From Euglena gracilis (taxonomy: Eukaryota > Euglenida > Euglenophyceae > Euglenales), in assembly GCA_039621445.1 (NCBI GenBank), contig CP154956.1:69433649-69497648 (forward strand): DNA of 64,000 bases. Direction: 5' to 3'. The position numbers and the translations under genes are program-made. Shown here piece after piece: positions 43,139 to 52,409 of the stretch (position 1 is the stretch's first letter; each line of letters opens with the position of its first letter). The notes under the pieces are model-generated. The model saw only the letters and a list, made by a program, of their open reading frames with translations, was not told where the DNA came from and made no database searches.

Positions 43139-45605
43139 TTGACTTCAATGAGCAATGCAGTTGAGAAGAAATTGGAATTTCATGGTCGCGGACGTGTTGG
43201 AGCAGAGGCCGCAGCAGCAGCTGGAGAACTTGGAGATGCGGTCGACACGTGGCAAACCGTGGCCGTTCTTCCCACCCAGACCCCCACCCCAGAAATTTCC
43301 CACAAAAACCCCCCCAGTGACGGCCACGGTCCTTGGACCACCGTGGCCAGAAGGCCCAGAAAACAGAAGTCAGCCCAAGCCCTCAGTGGGCAAAGGATGG
43401 GCCATGGAGGCCCAAAATACTTCAGCATTGGACATCCAAAGCCCACAAATCAGGGGCTTTTCCCCAAGCCTGTACACAATTTGGCCAAAGGCTGGGGAGA
43501 TGGAATCAAGGCCAAGGAGGTCAACATTACAGGGGCCATGGGGGCCAATTTTACAAGCAAATCCCCTCAGGAAGGGGCAGAAAAGGTCTGTCAAACCCCC
43601 CCAATTCATCTAACACAACAACCCCTCTCAAGGGGAATAGGGGGGGCCACAGCAGCCCCCCCAGACTTCCAGTGGGGTTGGAGGCCAAGAAGCAATCAAG
43701 GCCTGGAAGAACAACAGATGGATTATGGAAGAAGATTTATACATGGAGGCCTTGGAGGCCAGCAGGGTGGACCCACAGTGGCCACCAAGAAGCTATGGGA
43801 CATCATCCCCAACCAGCAGGGTGGACCCACAGTGGCCACCAAGAAGCTAAGAAAGCTGCTGGAGAACTCCCCCGAGGGACCCACAGAGGCCCTCTGCCAA
43901 AAAGGGGGGAAAAAGGGACCCACAGTGGCCCTTTTAATGACTCAGCCTCAGCAGGAAAAGGGACCCACAGTGGCCCTTTTGGAGGGAGGGGCAGGAACCC
44001 CTCCAACATTTATTTCTCAAGTCCCGATTGTTCAGTCAAGGGGGGGACCCACAGAGGCCCCCCTATGGTATGTCAACCAACCAGATCATCATGGAGAAGA
44101 CCAGATAGGCAAAACAGGGGCATTAAGCCCTATGGTATGTCATCCAACAACAAGATCCTCCAGATTGGTGATCAGAGAGGGAGAGAATGCATGCACATCC
44201 CCCCAGAAAGAATTTCCTTTTCCAAGGGCCCAAGCCCTAGGGGACCTAGGGGTGCAATGTCCAACACCCCCAGCCCAGCCCCCCCAAAATCTTCTTATCC
44301 AGAAAACAACTTCAATGGAGGAAATAAAGGGAGACACCCTCCATCAAAGGTTGCAAAAAAGCCAAAAATGTCCATCACCACCAGCCCAGCCCTCCCAAAA
44401 CAATCTTATCCAGGAAATAAATTCCATGGAGGAGAAATGGGGAGACACCCCCCTCCATCAAAGGCAGCAAAAAAGCCTGAAATGGTGGGCAAAAAATGCC
44501 CCCCCAACAACATGTCAACTCATCAGGGATGGCATTCAACCCCCCTGGGTAAACCCACCAAAATTGTCCACCCACCCAAAACCCAGAGCAAATTTGAACC
44601 TACCCCAAGCAGAAAAAATACTGCTGGATTACGAAAAATCTGGATCCGTAAAGAGGGTGAGGGATTCAACCACCCAGCACCTCATCCCCTGGTTTTTGAT
44701 TTCAAAAGCAGAGGGGGGACAGACCAAATGGAGGTTAATAAGCGATTGCAGGGAGCTAAATCAACTGTTCCAAGTGAAACCTTTCAAGCTGGATCACATC
44801 CAGCACATTTTCCCTGTGTTGGAAAAAGGCCACTGGGCAGCAAAAATAGACCTAAAGGATGCCTACTTCCACATACCAGTGAGCCAGGCCCTAAGGCCAT
44901 TTCTAAGACATCAGGTGGGGGGGCAGACCTGGGAATTCCAGGCAGGCTGTTTTGGCCTGAATGTAATGCCCCAAATTTTCATGTCAGTAATGAAGACATT
45001 CGAAAAGCTGTGGAGAAAAAGGGGCATCCAGGTATTTATTTACCTGGACGACATTTTACTGGTGGCCCCAACACAACTCATCTTACAAAATCACCTGAAC
45101 ACAGTGGTCAGGGATTTAATCAAATCAGGATTCAAAATCAATGTAAAAAAGTCCACCCTGCAGCCAACCCAAATCGTAAATCATCTTGGGTTTCAATTAA
45201 ACTTCCAAGAGGGAAAATTGCAGGTGCCCCCCCAGAAAATAAAAACAGTAAAAAAGGAGCTGGGAAAAATGGTGAAGAAAGATTACATGTCAAAAAGGCA
45301 GTTGGCTGCCATTTTGGGCCAAATAAGATGCAATCTAATGGCCCTGCCCTTTCTAAGGGCCTTTACGGATGCCCTGGCAAATTTTTTGGTGGAAAATTCC
45401 ACAGCCCCCTGGGACTCAAAACACCCCATTTCCCAAAGAATAAAAGACCAATTAAAAGAAATAAAAAATCTACTGGACTCCTGGGGGGGCAGACCCTTCC
45501 CCCAAATTGCAACCAGGGAGTTGCACTCAGACAGCAGTACCCATGCATGGGGGGGGGCTGGACATTCGAACAGGCGAAATTGTGCAATAATTTTGGAGGG
45601 AAAAC
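43139..45605 (+). CDS. Gag-like/reverse transcriptase/RNase H frame of element A
   Basis: Roughly residues 1-450 are a Pro/Gly/Gln-rich gag-like region with repeated GPTVA and GGPTVATKK units. The RT follows: ISDCRELNQ, AAKIDLKDAYFHI, GLNVMPQIF and the catalytic YLDD (codons at 45041-45052). RNase H begins at ELHSDSSTHAWGG near 45517. A nine-G run at about 45551-45559 then shifts the frame, and the open frame beyond (to 46810) is not homologous until the recombinase. The codons before 43139, encoding IQYPEGHEPDEYQLK, match the start of copy E's gag, so the real start is probably further upstream; a TGA interrupts it here. Enzyme role: copying element RNA to DNA. Confidence 0.85.
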
Positions 45606-45621
45606 TCCATTTTGCACATAA
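43333..45621 (+). other. 762-codon open frame overlapping the RT frame
   Basis: In the +1-offset frame (start positions congruent to 43333) there is no stop for 762 codons, across gag, RT and RNase H. The product would be Pro/Gly/Lys/Ser-rich. The equivalent offset frame is open for 339 codons in copy B (48969-47950). Low TA content of the coding strand may explain it. No domain is recognised, so I list it as an observation, not a gene. Confidence 0.4.
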
Positions 45622-46260
45622 ATGTCAAAGAATTAAGTGCAGCAATAAGCACCGTACAAAGCCTAAGCAAACCAGGAGAAACTGTGTCCCTGTCAGTGGA
45701 CAATCAAGTAATTTACTATTACTTAACAAAAGGGGGGGGCAGAAAAGACCCCTTCAATTCCATGCTAAGACCCTTTTTCAAATGGTGCATGGAACACAAC
45801 ATAAACCTGCAAGTAAAGTGGGTGCCTTCAAAGGAGTGCCTGGCAGACCCCATAAGCAGGTGGGAAATGGACAGGGGGGATTACTCCCTGGACCCCCAAC
45901 TTTTTCAATGGCTGAAACAGCAGTTCAAAAATTACATCAGCCTAAAAACAGACCTTTTTGCCTCACCAGGCAACAAAAAACTACCACAATTTGTGGCCAG
46001 GTGGCCCCACTGGGATGCCACAGCAGTGGACGCATTGCAATGCCCACTGGACAACATGGGGGGACTTTATGCAAACCCCCCCTGGTCTGTAATTCAAAAG
46101 TTTCTCCCCAGATTAAAACTGTTTCCACAGGCCAAAGTTTTGATGGTCACCCCCTACTGGGATTCAGCCACATGGTGGCCCCAGTTAATAAAAATGAAAG
46201 TTCCAGGGACCCCCTGCCTGAAAATCACCCCCTACAAGGGTATGTTCACCAACTGCATGG
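45560..46260 (+). CDS. RNase H end and methyltransferase-like domain of element A
   Basis: After the poly-G frameshift the correct frame reads INVKELSAAISTVQSL and SLSVDNQVIYYYL, the Glu and Asp parts of the RNase H site. LADPISRWEMDRGDYSLDPQ follows, then KTDLFASPG. GLYANPPWSVIQKFLPRLK (about 46053-46107) contains NPPW, which corresponds to the catalytic DPPY/NPPF motif IV of the Dam-like methyltransferase domain reported in DIRS elements. VLMVTPYWDSATWWPQL comes next. An in-frame TAA near 45590 interrupts the join, so the region is not intact. Confidence 0.75.
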
Positions 46261-46949
46261 GGGAAAAAATGCCACCCCCCAGGTGGCCCCTCCTTTGCAT
46301 GATTTGCTCAGGAAAATTTTGGAGGGGAAGCAAGTACAAAATTCGACCATTACAGATTTCCTGGGAAGAAACCCCAGTTTGAAAAGGTACCAAAGTACCT
46401 TTACGCTTTTATGGGTAATTTTGGACAAAACGGGGGTACCCCCCCCTGAAGCCACCACTGACCAAGTGGTTGACGCTTTAGTTCAACTGTTTCATTTTTC
46501 AAAGGCCGAGGCACGCAATGCATACAGTGCTATGCTTTTGATCCCTGGCTTTGGAGGCCTGAAGTTCCTTGCCATGTTGGCACCTTATAAAAGGCTTTGG
46601 AACCAAAACCTGGAAAAATATGGTGCATTCTGGGATCCCCTCCCAATCCTGCTGGGGCTGGCACAGTCCCCCCTGCCCTCTGATATGTGTACATTACGTA
46701 CACAACTCATTTTCTGTTCACGTATCCTCTGTTTATACAGAAGTTCTGATTTGGCACAGGTCCAAAGAACCACCAGTGTGTTGGGGGGGGGCACCCTACA
46801 TCAAAATTAAACGTAAAGGGCAAAAACTCCACAAGTGGGAGCGAGTTGTCTCCATTCCCCAGTGCCCCCAAATCAGTCCCTTTCATTTGATGATGTCTTA
46901 TGTGGCAGCAACACGTTTCTTTGTGAAGCCTGCCCGGGGATGCAAATAA
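46190..46949 (+). pseudogene. Tyrosine recombinase of element A, truncated
   Basis: It overlaps the end of the methyltransferase-like frame. Core-binding part: LHDLLRKILEGKQVQNS to AMLLIPGFGGLKF. Catalytic part: LRTQLIFCSRILCLYRSSDL, with the first catalytic Arg of the family in YRSSDLA. A nine-G run near 46782-46790 (eight would keep the frame) shifts into the frame reading APYIKIKRKGQKLHKWERVV, which ends at 46949 just past the junction with copy B. The HxxR box and nucleophilic Tyr are absent. The enzyme would integrate circular DNA copies. Confidence 0.8.
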
Positions 46950-49098
46950 ATCTGTTTTCAGATTTATGAAATCTTTGAATTGCTGTCTGAACCATTGAAA
47001 AAGTTGGGGGTCTAAGGAGTAATCCCCCCTGTCCATTTCCCATCTGCTTATGGGGTCTGCCAGGCATTCTTTTGAAGGTACCCAGTTCACTTGAAGGATT
47101 ACTTGTTTTTCCATGCACCATTTGAAGAATGGTCTTAGCATTTTGTTGAAGGGGTCCTTTCTGCCCCCTCCTTTTGTTAAATAATAGTAAATTACCTGGT
47201 TGTCCACTGACAAAGAAACAGTTTCTCCAGGTTTGTTCAAACTTTTTACAGTGCTGATTGCTGCACTCAGCTCCCTTACATTTTATGTGTAAAATGGAGT
47301 CTTTTCTCCAAAATTCCTGAACAAGTTCTCCTGTATTGATGTCCAGCCCCCCCCCCCCCCCAGGCATGGGTGCTGCTGTCTGAGTGCAACTCTCTGGTTG
47401 CATTTTGGGGGAAGGGTCTGCCACCCAGGTGTCCAGCAGAATTTTTATTTCCCTTAATTGGGCCTTGATTTCCTGGGAAATGGGGTGTTTTGAGTCCCAG
47501 GGGGCTGTGGACTTTGCCACCAAAAAATTTGCCAGGGTGTCTGTGAAAGCCCTTAAAAAGGGCAGGGCCATTAGGTTGCAATCTTATTTGGCCCAAAATG
47601 GCAGCCAGCTGCCTTTTTGACATGTTATCTTTTTTCACGATTTTTCCTAGCTCCTTTTTTGTTGTTTTGGCTTTCTGGGGGGGCACCTGCAGCTTTCCTT
47701 CCTGGAAGTTTAGTTGAAAACCCAGATGGGTTACCACTTGGGTGGGCTGGAGGGTGGACTTTTTCACATTGATTTGGAACCCTGAATTCAGCAAATCTCT
47801 GACGACTGTGTTCAGGTGATTTTGTAAAGTGTTTTGGGTGGGGGCCACCAGCAAAATGTCGTCCAGGTAAATAAAGACCTGGATGCACCTTTTTCTCCAC
47901 AGCTTTTCGAAAGTTTTCATGACTGACATGAAAATTTGGGGCGTTGCATTTAGCCCAAAGCAGCCTGTTTGAAATTCCCAGGTCTGCCCCCCCCACCTGA
48001 TGCCTTAAAAATGGCCTTAGGCCTGGACTTAATGGGATATGAAAATAGGCATCCTTCAGGTCTATTTTTGCTGCCCAGTGGCCTTTTTCCAACACTGGAA
48101 AAATGTGCTGGATATGATCCAGCTTGAAAGGTTTTACCTGAAACTGCTGATTCAGTTCTCTGCAGTCGCTGATCATTCTCCACTTGGTTGTTCCCCCCTC
48201 TGGTCTTGAAATTAAAAACCATGGGATCAAATGCTGGGTTTCTGAATCCCAAACTCGTTTCACTGACCCAGTTTTTTAGTAATCCAGAAGAATTTTTTCT
48301 GCCAGGTTTAGGTCCAAGTTGGCTCTGTTTTTTGGGTGGGTGGACAATTTTGGGGGTTTTACCCAGGGGGGTTAAATTCCATTTTTGATCAATTGACATA
48401 TTGCTGGGGGGGCATGTTTTGACCACCATTGGAGACTTTTTTGAAGTCTCTGGTACAGGGGGGTGTCTCCCAATTTTTCCTCCATTGAATTTATTTTCCC
48501 AACTAGATGTTTTTCTGGGGGCTGGGTGGGGGGTGTTGGACATTTCACAGCCCCTAGAGCCCCTAGGGCTTGAGCCCTTTGAAAAAGAAAATGTTTCTGG
48601 GGGGATGTGCACACACTCTCTCCCCTTTGTTGCCTCCATGGCCTGTGCGGTTCTGGCTGCCAGAGCCCCGCTTGAACACATGATGTGTTTTGGAAAGTTG
48701 GCCACCATGGCCCTGGTTACAATGGCCGCAGTGGCCTGCTGGTTGTTGCTTCTGCCCCTTGCGGGGTCTTCTGACCACTGTCTGCCAGGGTCCGTGGCCA
48801 TCACTTTGGGGGGTTTGGGTTGTAAAAGTTTCTTTTGGGGAAATTTCTTTTGGGGGAGGGGCAGCCACGGTTCGCCACAGTCGACCCGCGCCGTCAGGTT
48901 GTCCAGCTGCTGCGGTTTCTGCTGCTCCCTCTTGAAGTTCTCCAGCGCTGTTCGTCTTGGAAATTGCATCTTTCATTGAAATCTTTCAGATACTTCAACC
49001 ATTTCTGTTTTGAGGTTCTGCGCGAGCGTCTCTTTCTGGATATTTTGAATTGATTGATTGACTTCTTCTTCTTCCAATTGATATGGTATTTGACGTCC
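46930..49098 (-). mobile_element. DIRS-like retroelement B, inverted, both ends truncated
   Basis: Read on the minus strand: leader (49098-48980), gag-like region, RT, RNase H, then truncation within the KTDLFASPG motif at about 46932. It faces element A tail to tail across this breakpoint, where CCTGCCCGGGG is shared by both. No terminal repeat of its own remains at the 49098 side. Confidence 0.82.
46940..48976 (-). pseudogene. Gag-like/RT/RNase H of element B, frameshifted
   Basis: Gag-like start near 48976 (KDAISKTNSAGELQE, SDGHGPWQTVVRRPRKG matching element A). RT on the minus strand at 48263-47276: ISDCRELNQ, AAKIDLKDAYFHI, VFIYLDDILLV with intact YLDD. Two or more frame changes occur, at a C-run near 47989-47995 and at the run 47347-47362 in the RNase H domain (ELHSDSSTHAWGG). 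RNase H continues at 47240 with SLSVDNQVIYYYL. The rest of pol is missing. Confidence 0.8.
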
Positions 49099-49518
49099 CT
49101 TTCTCGTACTCCCCTTGCTCGCCGGCGGTTTGTTGTGTGATTGTTCGCTGCGCTGGGTTAGGAGGTCCCGCTTAGTGCCGCCTCGCCGGAGTTGGCTGCT
49201 TTGTCTCCGACGTGGCGACCATGGCGCTGTCTTTTTCCCTGGGGGGGTCCCCCCCCACCTCCCCCCCCCCCCTGGCCCCCATCTTCTGACCGAGGGCGTT
49301 TGAAGACAAATTTTCTTAAATGGGTGGGGGGGTCGGGCTCACAATGTCTTTGTGCTTCGCCCTCGGTGTCCCTTCCTCCCTTCTCGGTCTGCCTCGAGGG
49401 AGTACGAGACACCTCGGGCTCCGCACTTTGCCATTGTGAGGCCAGATTGTGCACTGAAAAAAGGGGGGCCAGGGCACTCTCCAAAGAACCTTGGGCACCA
49501 AGTCTTTGATAATGGGCT
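49099..49518 (-). mobile_element. Element G fragment: recombinase C-terminus and right terminal repeat
   Basis: Minus strand: HYQRLGAQG, the region holding the nucleophilic Tyr, begins near 49518. The tail LFSVHNLASQ, AEPEVSRTPSRQTEKGGRDT runs on to GEAALSGTS and a stop at 49158, then the terminal repeat to 49099. The same tail ends copies C and D, so the recombinase reading frame extends into the terminal repeat region. Confidence 0.75.
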
Positions 49519-49684
49519 GAAAGCCATAAAGGCAGATACCATTGCTTCTATAACCAAAAACTTTTTGGCCCAGCATGGGGTACCCCCCCAGGTTTGGGGA
49601 CCCCACTCCACCAGAGGAGCAGGAGTTGGTTTACTCAAAAAATTGGGCCTTTCTGCCCAAGAAGTTTGTGAAATTGGCCAGAGG
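49519..49684 (+). pseudogene. Recombinase HxxR-box fragment, plus strand
   Basis: It encodes LKAIKADTIASITKNFLAQH, then VWGPHSTRGAGVGLLKK and GLSAQEVCEIGQ. HSTR is the H-x-x-R catalytic box of tyrosine recombinases. The fragment abuts the oppositely oriented piece at 49518, exactly where the recombinase would continue, so a local inversion is the simplest explanation. Confidence 0.75.
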
Positions 49685-49809
49685 GGGTGACCATCAAAAC
49701 TTTGGTCTGGGGAAACATTTTCAACCTGGGTATAAATTGTTGAATTATTGACCAGGGGGGTTTGCATAAAGATCCCCGATGTGGTCCAGTGGACATTGTA
49801 ATGCATTTA
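49685..49809 (-). pseudogene. Methyltransferase-like fragment, minus strand
   Basis: It encodes LCKPPWSIIQQFIPRLKMFP and QTKVLMVTPS on the minus strand, equivalent to the NPPW region of element A but reading KPPW in this frame. It lies between two plus-strand fragments, making the third strand switch within 700 bp. Confidence 0.7.
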
Positions 49810-51215
49810 CTGCTGTGGACTCCCACGTGGTTGCCCCAATTAATAAAAATGAAAGTTCCAGGGACCCCCTGCCTGAAAATCACCCCCTACATGGGGTATG
49901 TTCACCAACTGCAGGGGGGAAAAAATGCCACCCCCAGGTGGCCCCTGTTTTGCATGATTTTCCCAGGCAAATTTTGGAGGGGAAACAAATTCAGGTTCAG
50001 ACGATTAACAATTTCCTGCGGAGAAACCCCAGCCTAAAACGTTATCAGAGTGCTTTTGCACTTCTGTGGGTCATTTTGGAACACATGGGGGTGCCCCCCC
50101 TGAAGCCACCACAGACCAAGTGGCGACGCTCTTATTCAATTATTCCAATTTTCCAAGGCCCAAGCCCGTAATGCACATAGTGCTATGCTTTTGATTCCTG
50201 GGTTTGGTGGGCTGAGATTCCACAACCTGTTAACCCCCTACAAGAGTCTTTGGAACCAGAACCTGGAAAAGTATGGGGCATTCTGGGATCCACTCCCAAT
50301 CCTCCTGGGGCTGGCAAAGGCGCCCATGCCTACTGATATTTGTACATTGCGTACACAACTTATCTTTTGCTCACGAATCCTCTGTTTATACAGATCTTCC
50401 GACCTGGCACAAGTCAAACGAACCACCAGTGTGTTGGGTAGGGCACCCTACATCAAAATTAAACGTAAGGGCCTAAAATTCCACAAGTGGGAGAGAATTG
50501 TGTTCATACCCCAGTGCCCACAAATAAGCCCTTTTCATTTAATGATGGGTTATGTGGCTGCCACACGTTTATTCGTGAGACCTGGGGGCCCCCTCCTAAT
50601 TTCATTAAAACCCTCCTTCAGGGCCATAAGTGCAGACACCGTTGCTTCTATCACAATTTTTTTTTGGCCAAACATGGGGTAACCCCCAGGTGTGGGGGGC
50701 CCACCCCACCAGAGGGGCAGGAGTTGGTTTACTCAAAAAATTGGGCCTTTCTGCCCAAGAAGTTTGTGAAATTGGTCAGTGGAGGGGGGTGGAGGCTTTT
50801 ACAGCCCACTATCAAAGACTTGGTGCCCAAGGTGCCCTGGAAAATGCGCTGGCCCCCCTAATTTCAGTGCACAATCGGGCCTCACAAGGGAAAAGTGCGG
50901 ATCCCGAGGTGTCTCGTACTCCCTCGAGTGAAAACGACAAGGGAGGAAGGGACACCGAGGGCGAAGCACAAAGACCTTGTGAGCCCGACCCCCCCCCATC
51001 CGTAAAAGAAAATTTGTCTTCAAAAGCCCTCGGTCAGAGAGTGGGGGCCCGGGGGGGGGAGATGGGGGGGACACCCCCCAGGGGCAAGAAACCACGTCGC
51101 CCAGTCGGAGCAGCATCGTCAGCCAACTCCGGCGAGGCGGCACTAAGCAGGGACTCCTAACCCAACGCAGCAAACAATCCAAACAACACCGCCGGCGAGC
51201 AAGGCATGGCCTCAA
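49810..51215 (+). mobile_element. DIRS-like element C, 5' truncated, with right terminal repeat
   Basis: It begins in the methyltransferase-like domain (LPQLIKMKVPGTPCLKITPY), continues through the whole tyrosine recombinase, and ends in the right inverted terminal repeat at about 51160-51215, where GGACTCCTAACCCAACGCAG is the complement of the left end of element A. Confidence 0.82.
49900..51160 (+). pseudogene. Tyrosine recombinase of element C, nearly full length, frameshifted
   Basis: Core-binding part from LHDFPRQILEGKQIQ; catalytic part LRTQLIFCSRILCLYRSSDL and KRTTSVLGRAPYIKIKRKG. A T-run near 50659-50668 shifts the frame. The next frame gives VWGAHPTRGAGVGLLKK (H-P-T-R box) and FTAHYQRLGAQG with the candidate nucleophilic Tyr. 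Another frame change occurs near 50100-50180. The hydrophilic tail (SVHNRASQGKSADPEVSRTP to GEAALSRDS) ends at TAA 51158-51160. All catalytic positions can be found, but not in one frame. Confidence 0.8.
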
Positions 51216-51220
51216 AAGGT

Positions 51221-51419
51221 CTTTGTGCTTCGCCCTCGGTGTGCCTTCCTCCCTTGTCGGTTTTCCTCGAGGGAGTGCGAGAGGTCCTGCTTTCCTAGCC
51301 GGCTGTTCTGTTCTGGTGTGGTCTTACTGCGCCTTTGTTTCCGGAGTTGGCGATGATGATGGTACTCCCTCGAGGAAAACCGGCAAGGGAGGACGGGACA
51401 CCGAGGGCGAAGCACAAAG
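51221..51419. repeat. 56-bp inverted repeat between copies C and D
   Basis: 51221-51276 and 51364-51419 are near-perfect reverse complements (CTTTGTGCTTCGCCCTCGG... and its mirror, ending CCGAGGGCGAAGCACAAAG), separated by 87 bp. The arms are recombinase-tail sequence. Copies C (plus) and D (minus) meet tail to tail here. Confidence 0.85.
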
Positions 51420-51483
51420 ACCTTGTGAGGCCATGCCTTGCTCGCCGGCGGTGTTGTGCAGGTTGTTGTTCCTTCGCGCTGGG

Positions 51484-52390
51484 TTAGGAGTCCCTGCTTA
51501 GTGCCGCCTCCCCGGAGTTGGCTGACGATGCTGCCCCGACTTGGCGCCATGGCTTCTTGCCCCTGGGGGGGGGGTCCCCCCACTGCCCCCCTGGCACCCA
51601 TTTTCTGACCGAGGGCTTTTGAAGACAAATTTTTTTTACGGGTGGGGAGGTCGGGCTCACAAGGTCTTTCTGCTTCGCCATCGGTGTCCCCTCCTCCCTT
51701 GTCGTTTTTCCTCGAGGGAGTACGTGACACCTCGGACTCCGCACTTTGCCCTTGTGTGTGTGTGTGTGTGGGGAGTGTGCCCCCCACACCTGGTGGGGTG
51801 CCCCTTGCTTGGCCAAAAATTATTTGGTGACAGAAGCAACTTATGGCCCTGAAGGGGGTTTTAATGAAATAAGAAGGGGGCCCCCAGGTCTGACAAATGA
51901 ACCTGTGGCAGGCACAGAACCCATCATTAACTGAAACGGGCTTACTTGTGGACGCTGGGGTATGGACACAACCCTTTCCCACTTGTGAAATTTTTGCCCT
52001 TTACACTTAATTTTGATGTACGGTGCCCTACCCAACACACTGGTGGTTCGTTTGACTTTTGCCAAGTCAGAGGACCTGTATAAACAGAGGATTCTTGAGC
52101 AAAAAAAAAGTTGTGTGCGCAATGTACAAAAGTCAGTGGGCATAGGGGCCTTGGCCAGCCCCAGGAAGAATCGGAGGGGATCCCAGAATGCTCCATACTT
52201 CTCCAGATTTTGGTTCCAAAGCCTCTTTTAAGGGTCAACAGGTTGTGGAATCTCAGTCCACCAAACCCAGGAAACAAAAGCATAACACTATATGCATTAC
52301 GGTCTTGGGCTTGGAGATTTTGAATAGTTGTATTAAAGCGTCATCCACTTGGTCTGTGGTGGCTTCAGGGGGTGTCACCCCCATTTTCTC
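51484..52390 (-). pseudogene. Tyrosine recombinase of element D, HxxR box deleted
   Basis: It carries MLLFPGFGGLRFHNLL, FCTLRTQLFFCSRILCLYRS and APYIKIKCKGQKFHKWERVV. Near 51751-51790 the stretch that should encode HSTRGAGV through the catalytic Tyr is replaced by a (TG)n run, after which the tail KVRSPRCHVLPRGK / AESEVSRTPSRKND resumes to GEAALSRDS at 51484. Without His, Arg and Tyr it cannot catalyse strand exchange. Confidence 0.8.
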
Positions 52391-52409
52391 CAAAATTACC
52401 CACAGAAGT

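Larger units (their letters stand above)
42709..46930 (+). mobile_element. DIRS-like retroelement A, 3' truncated
   Basis: Order on the plus strand: terminal repeat, leader, gag-like region, reverse transcriptase, RNase H, methyltransferase-like domain, tyrosine recombinase N-terminal two thirds. The recombinase stops near 46930, where the sequence switches to the minus strand of copy B. The catalytic HxxR box, tyrosine and right terminal repeat are lost. This domain order plus inverted terminal repeats fits the DIRS group of tyrosine-recombinase retrotransposons. Confidence 0.85.
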
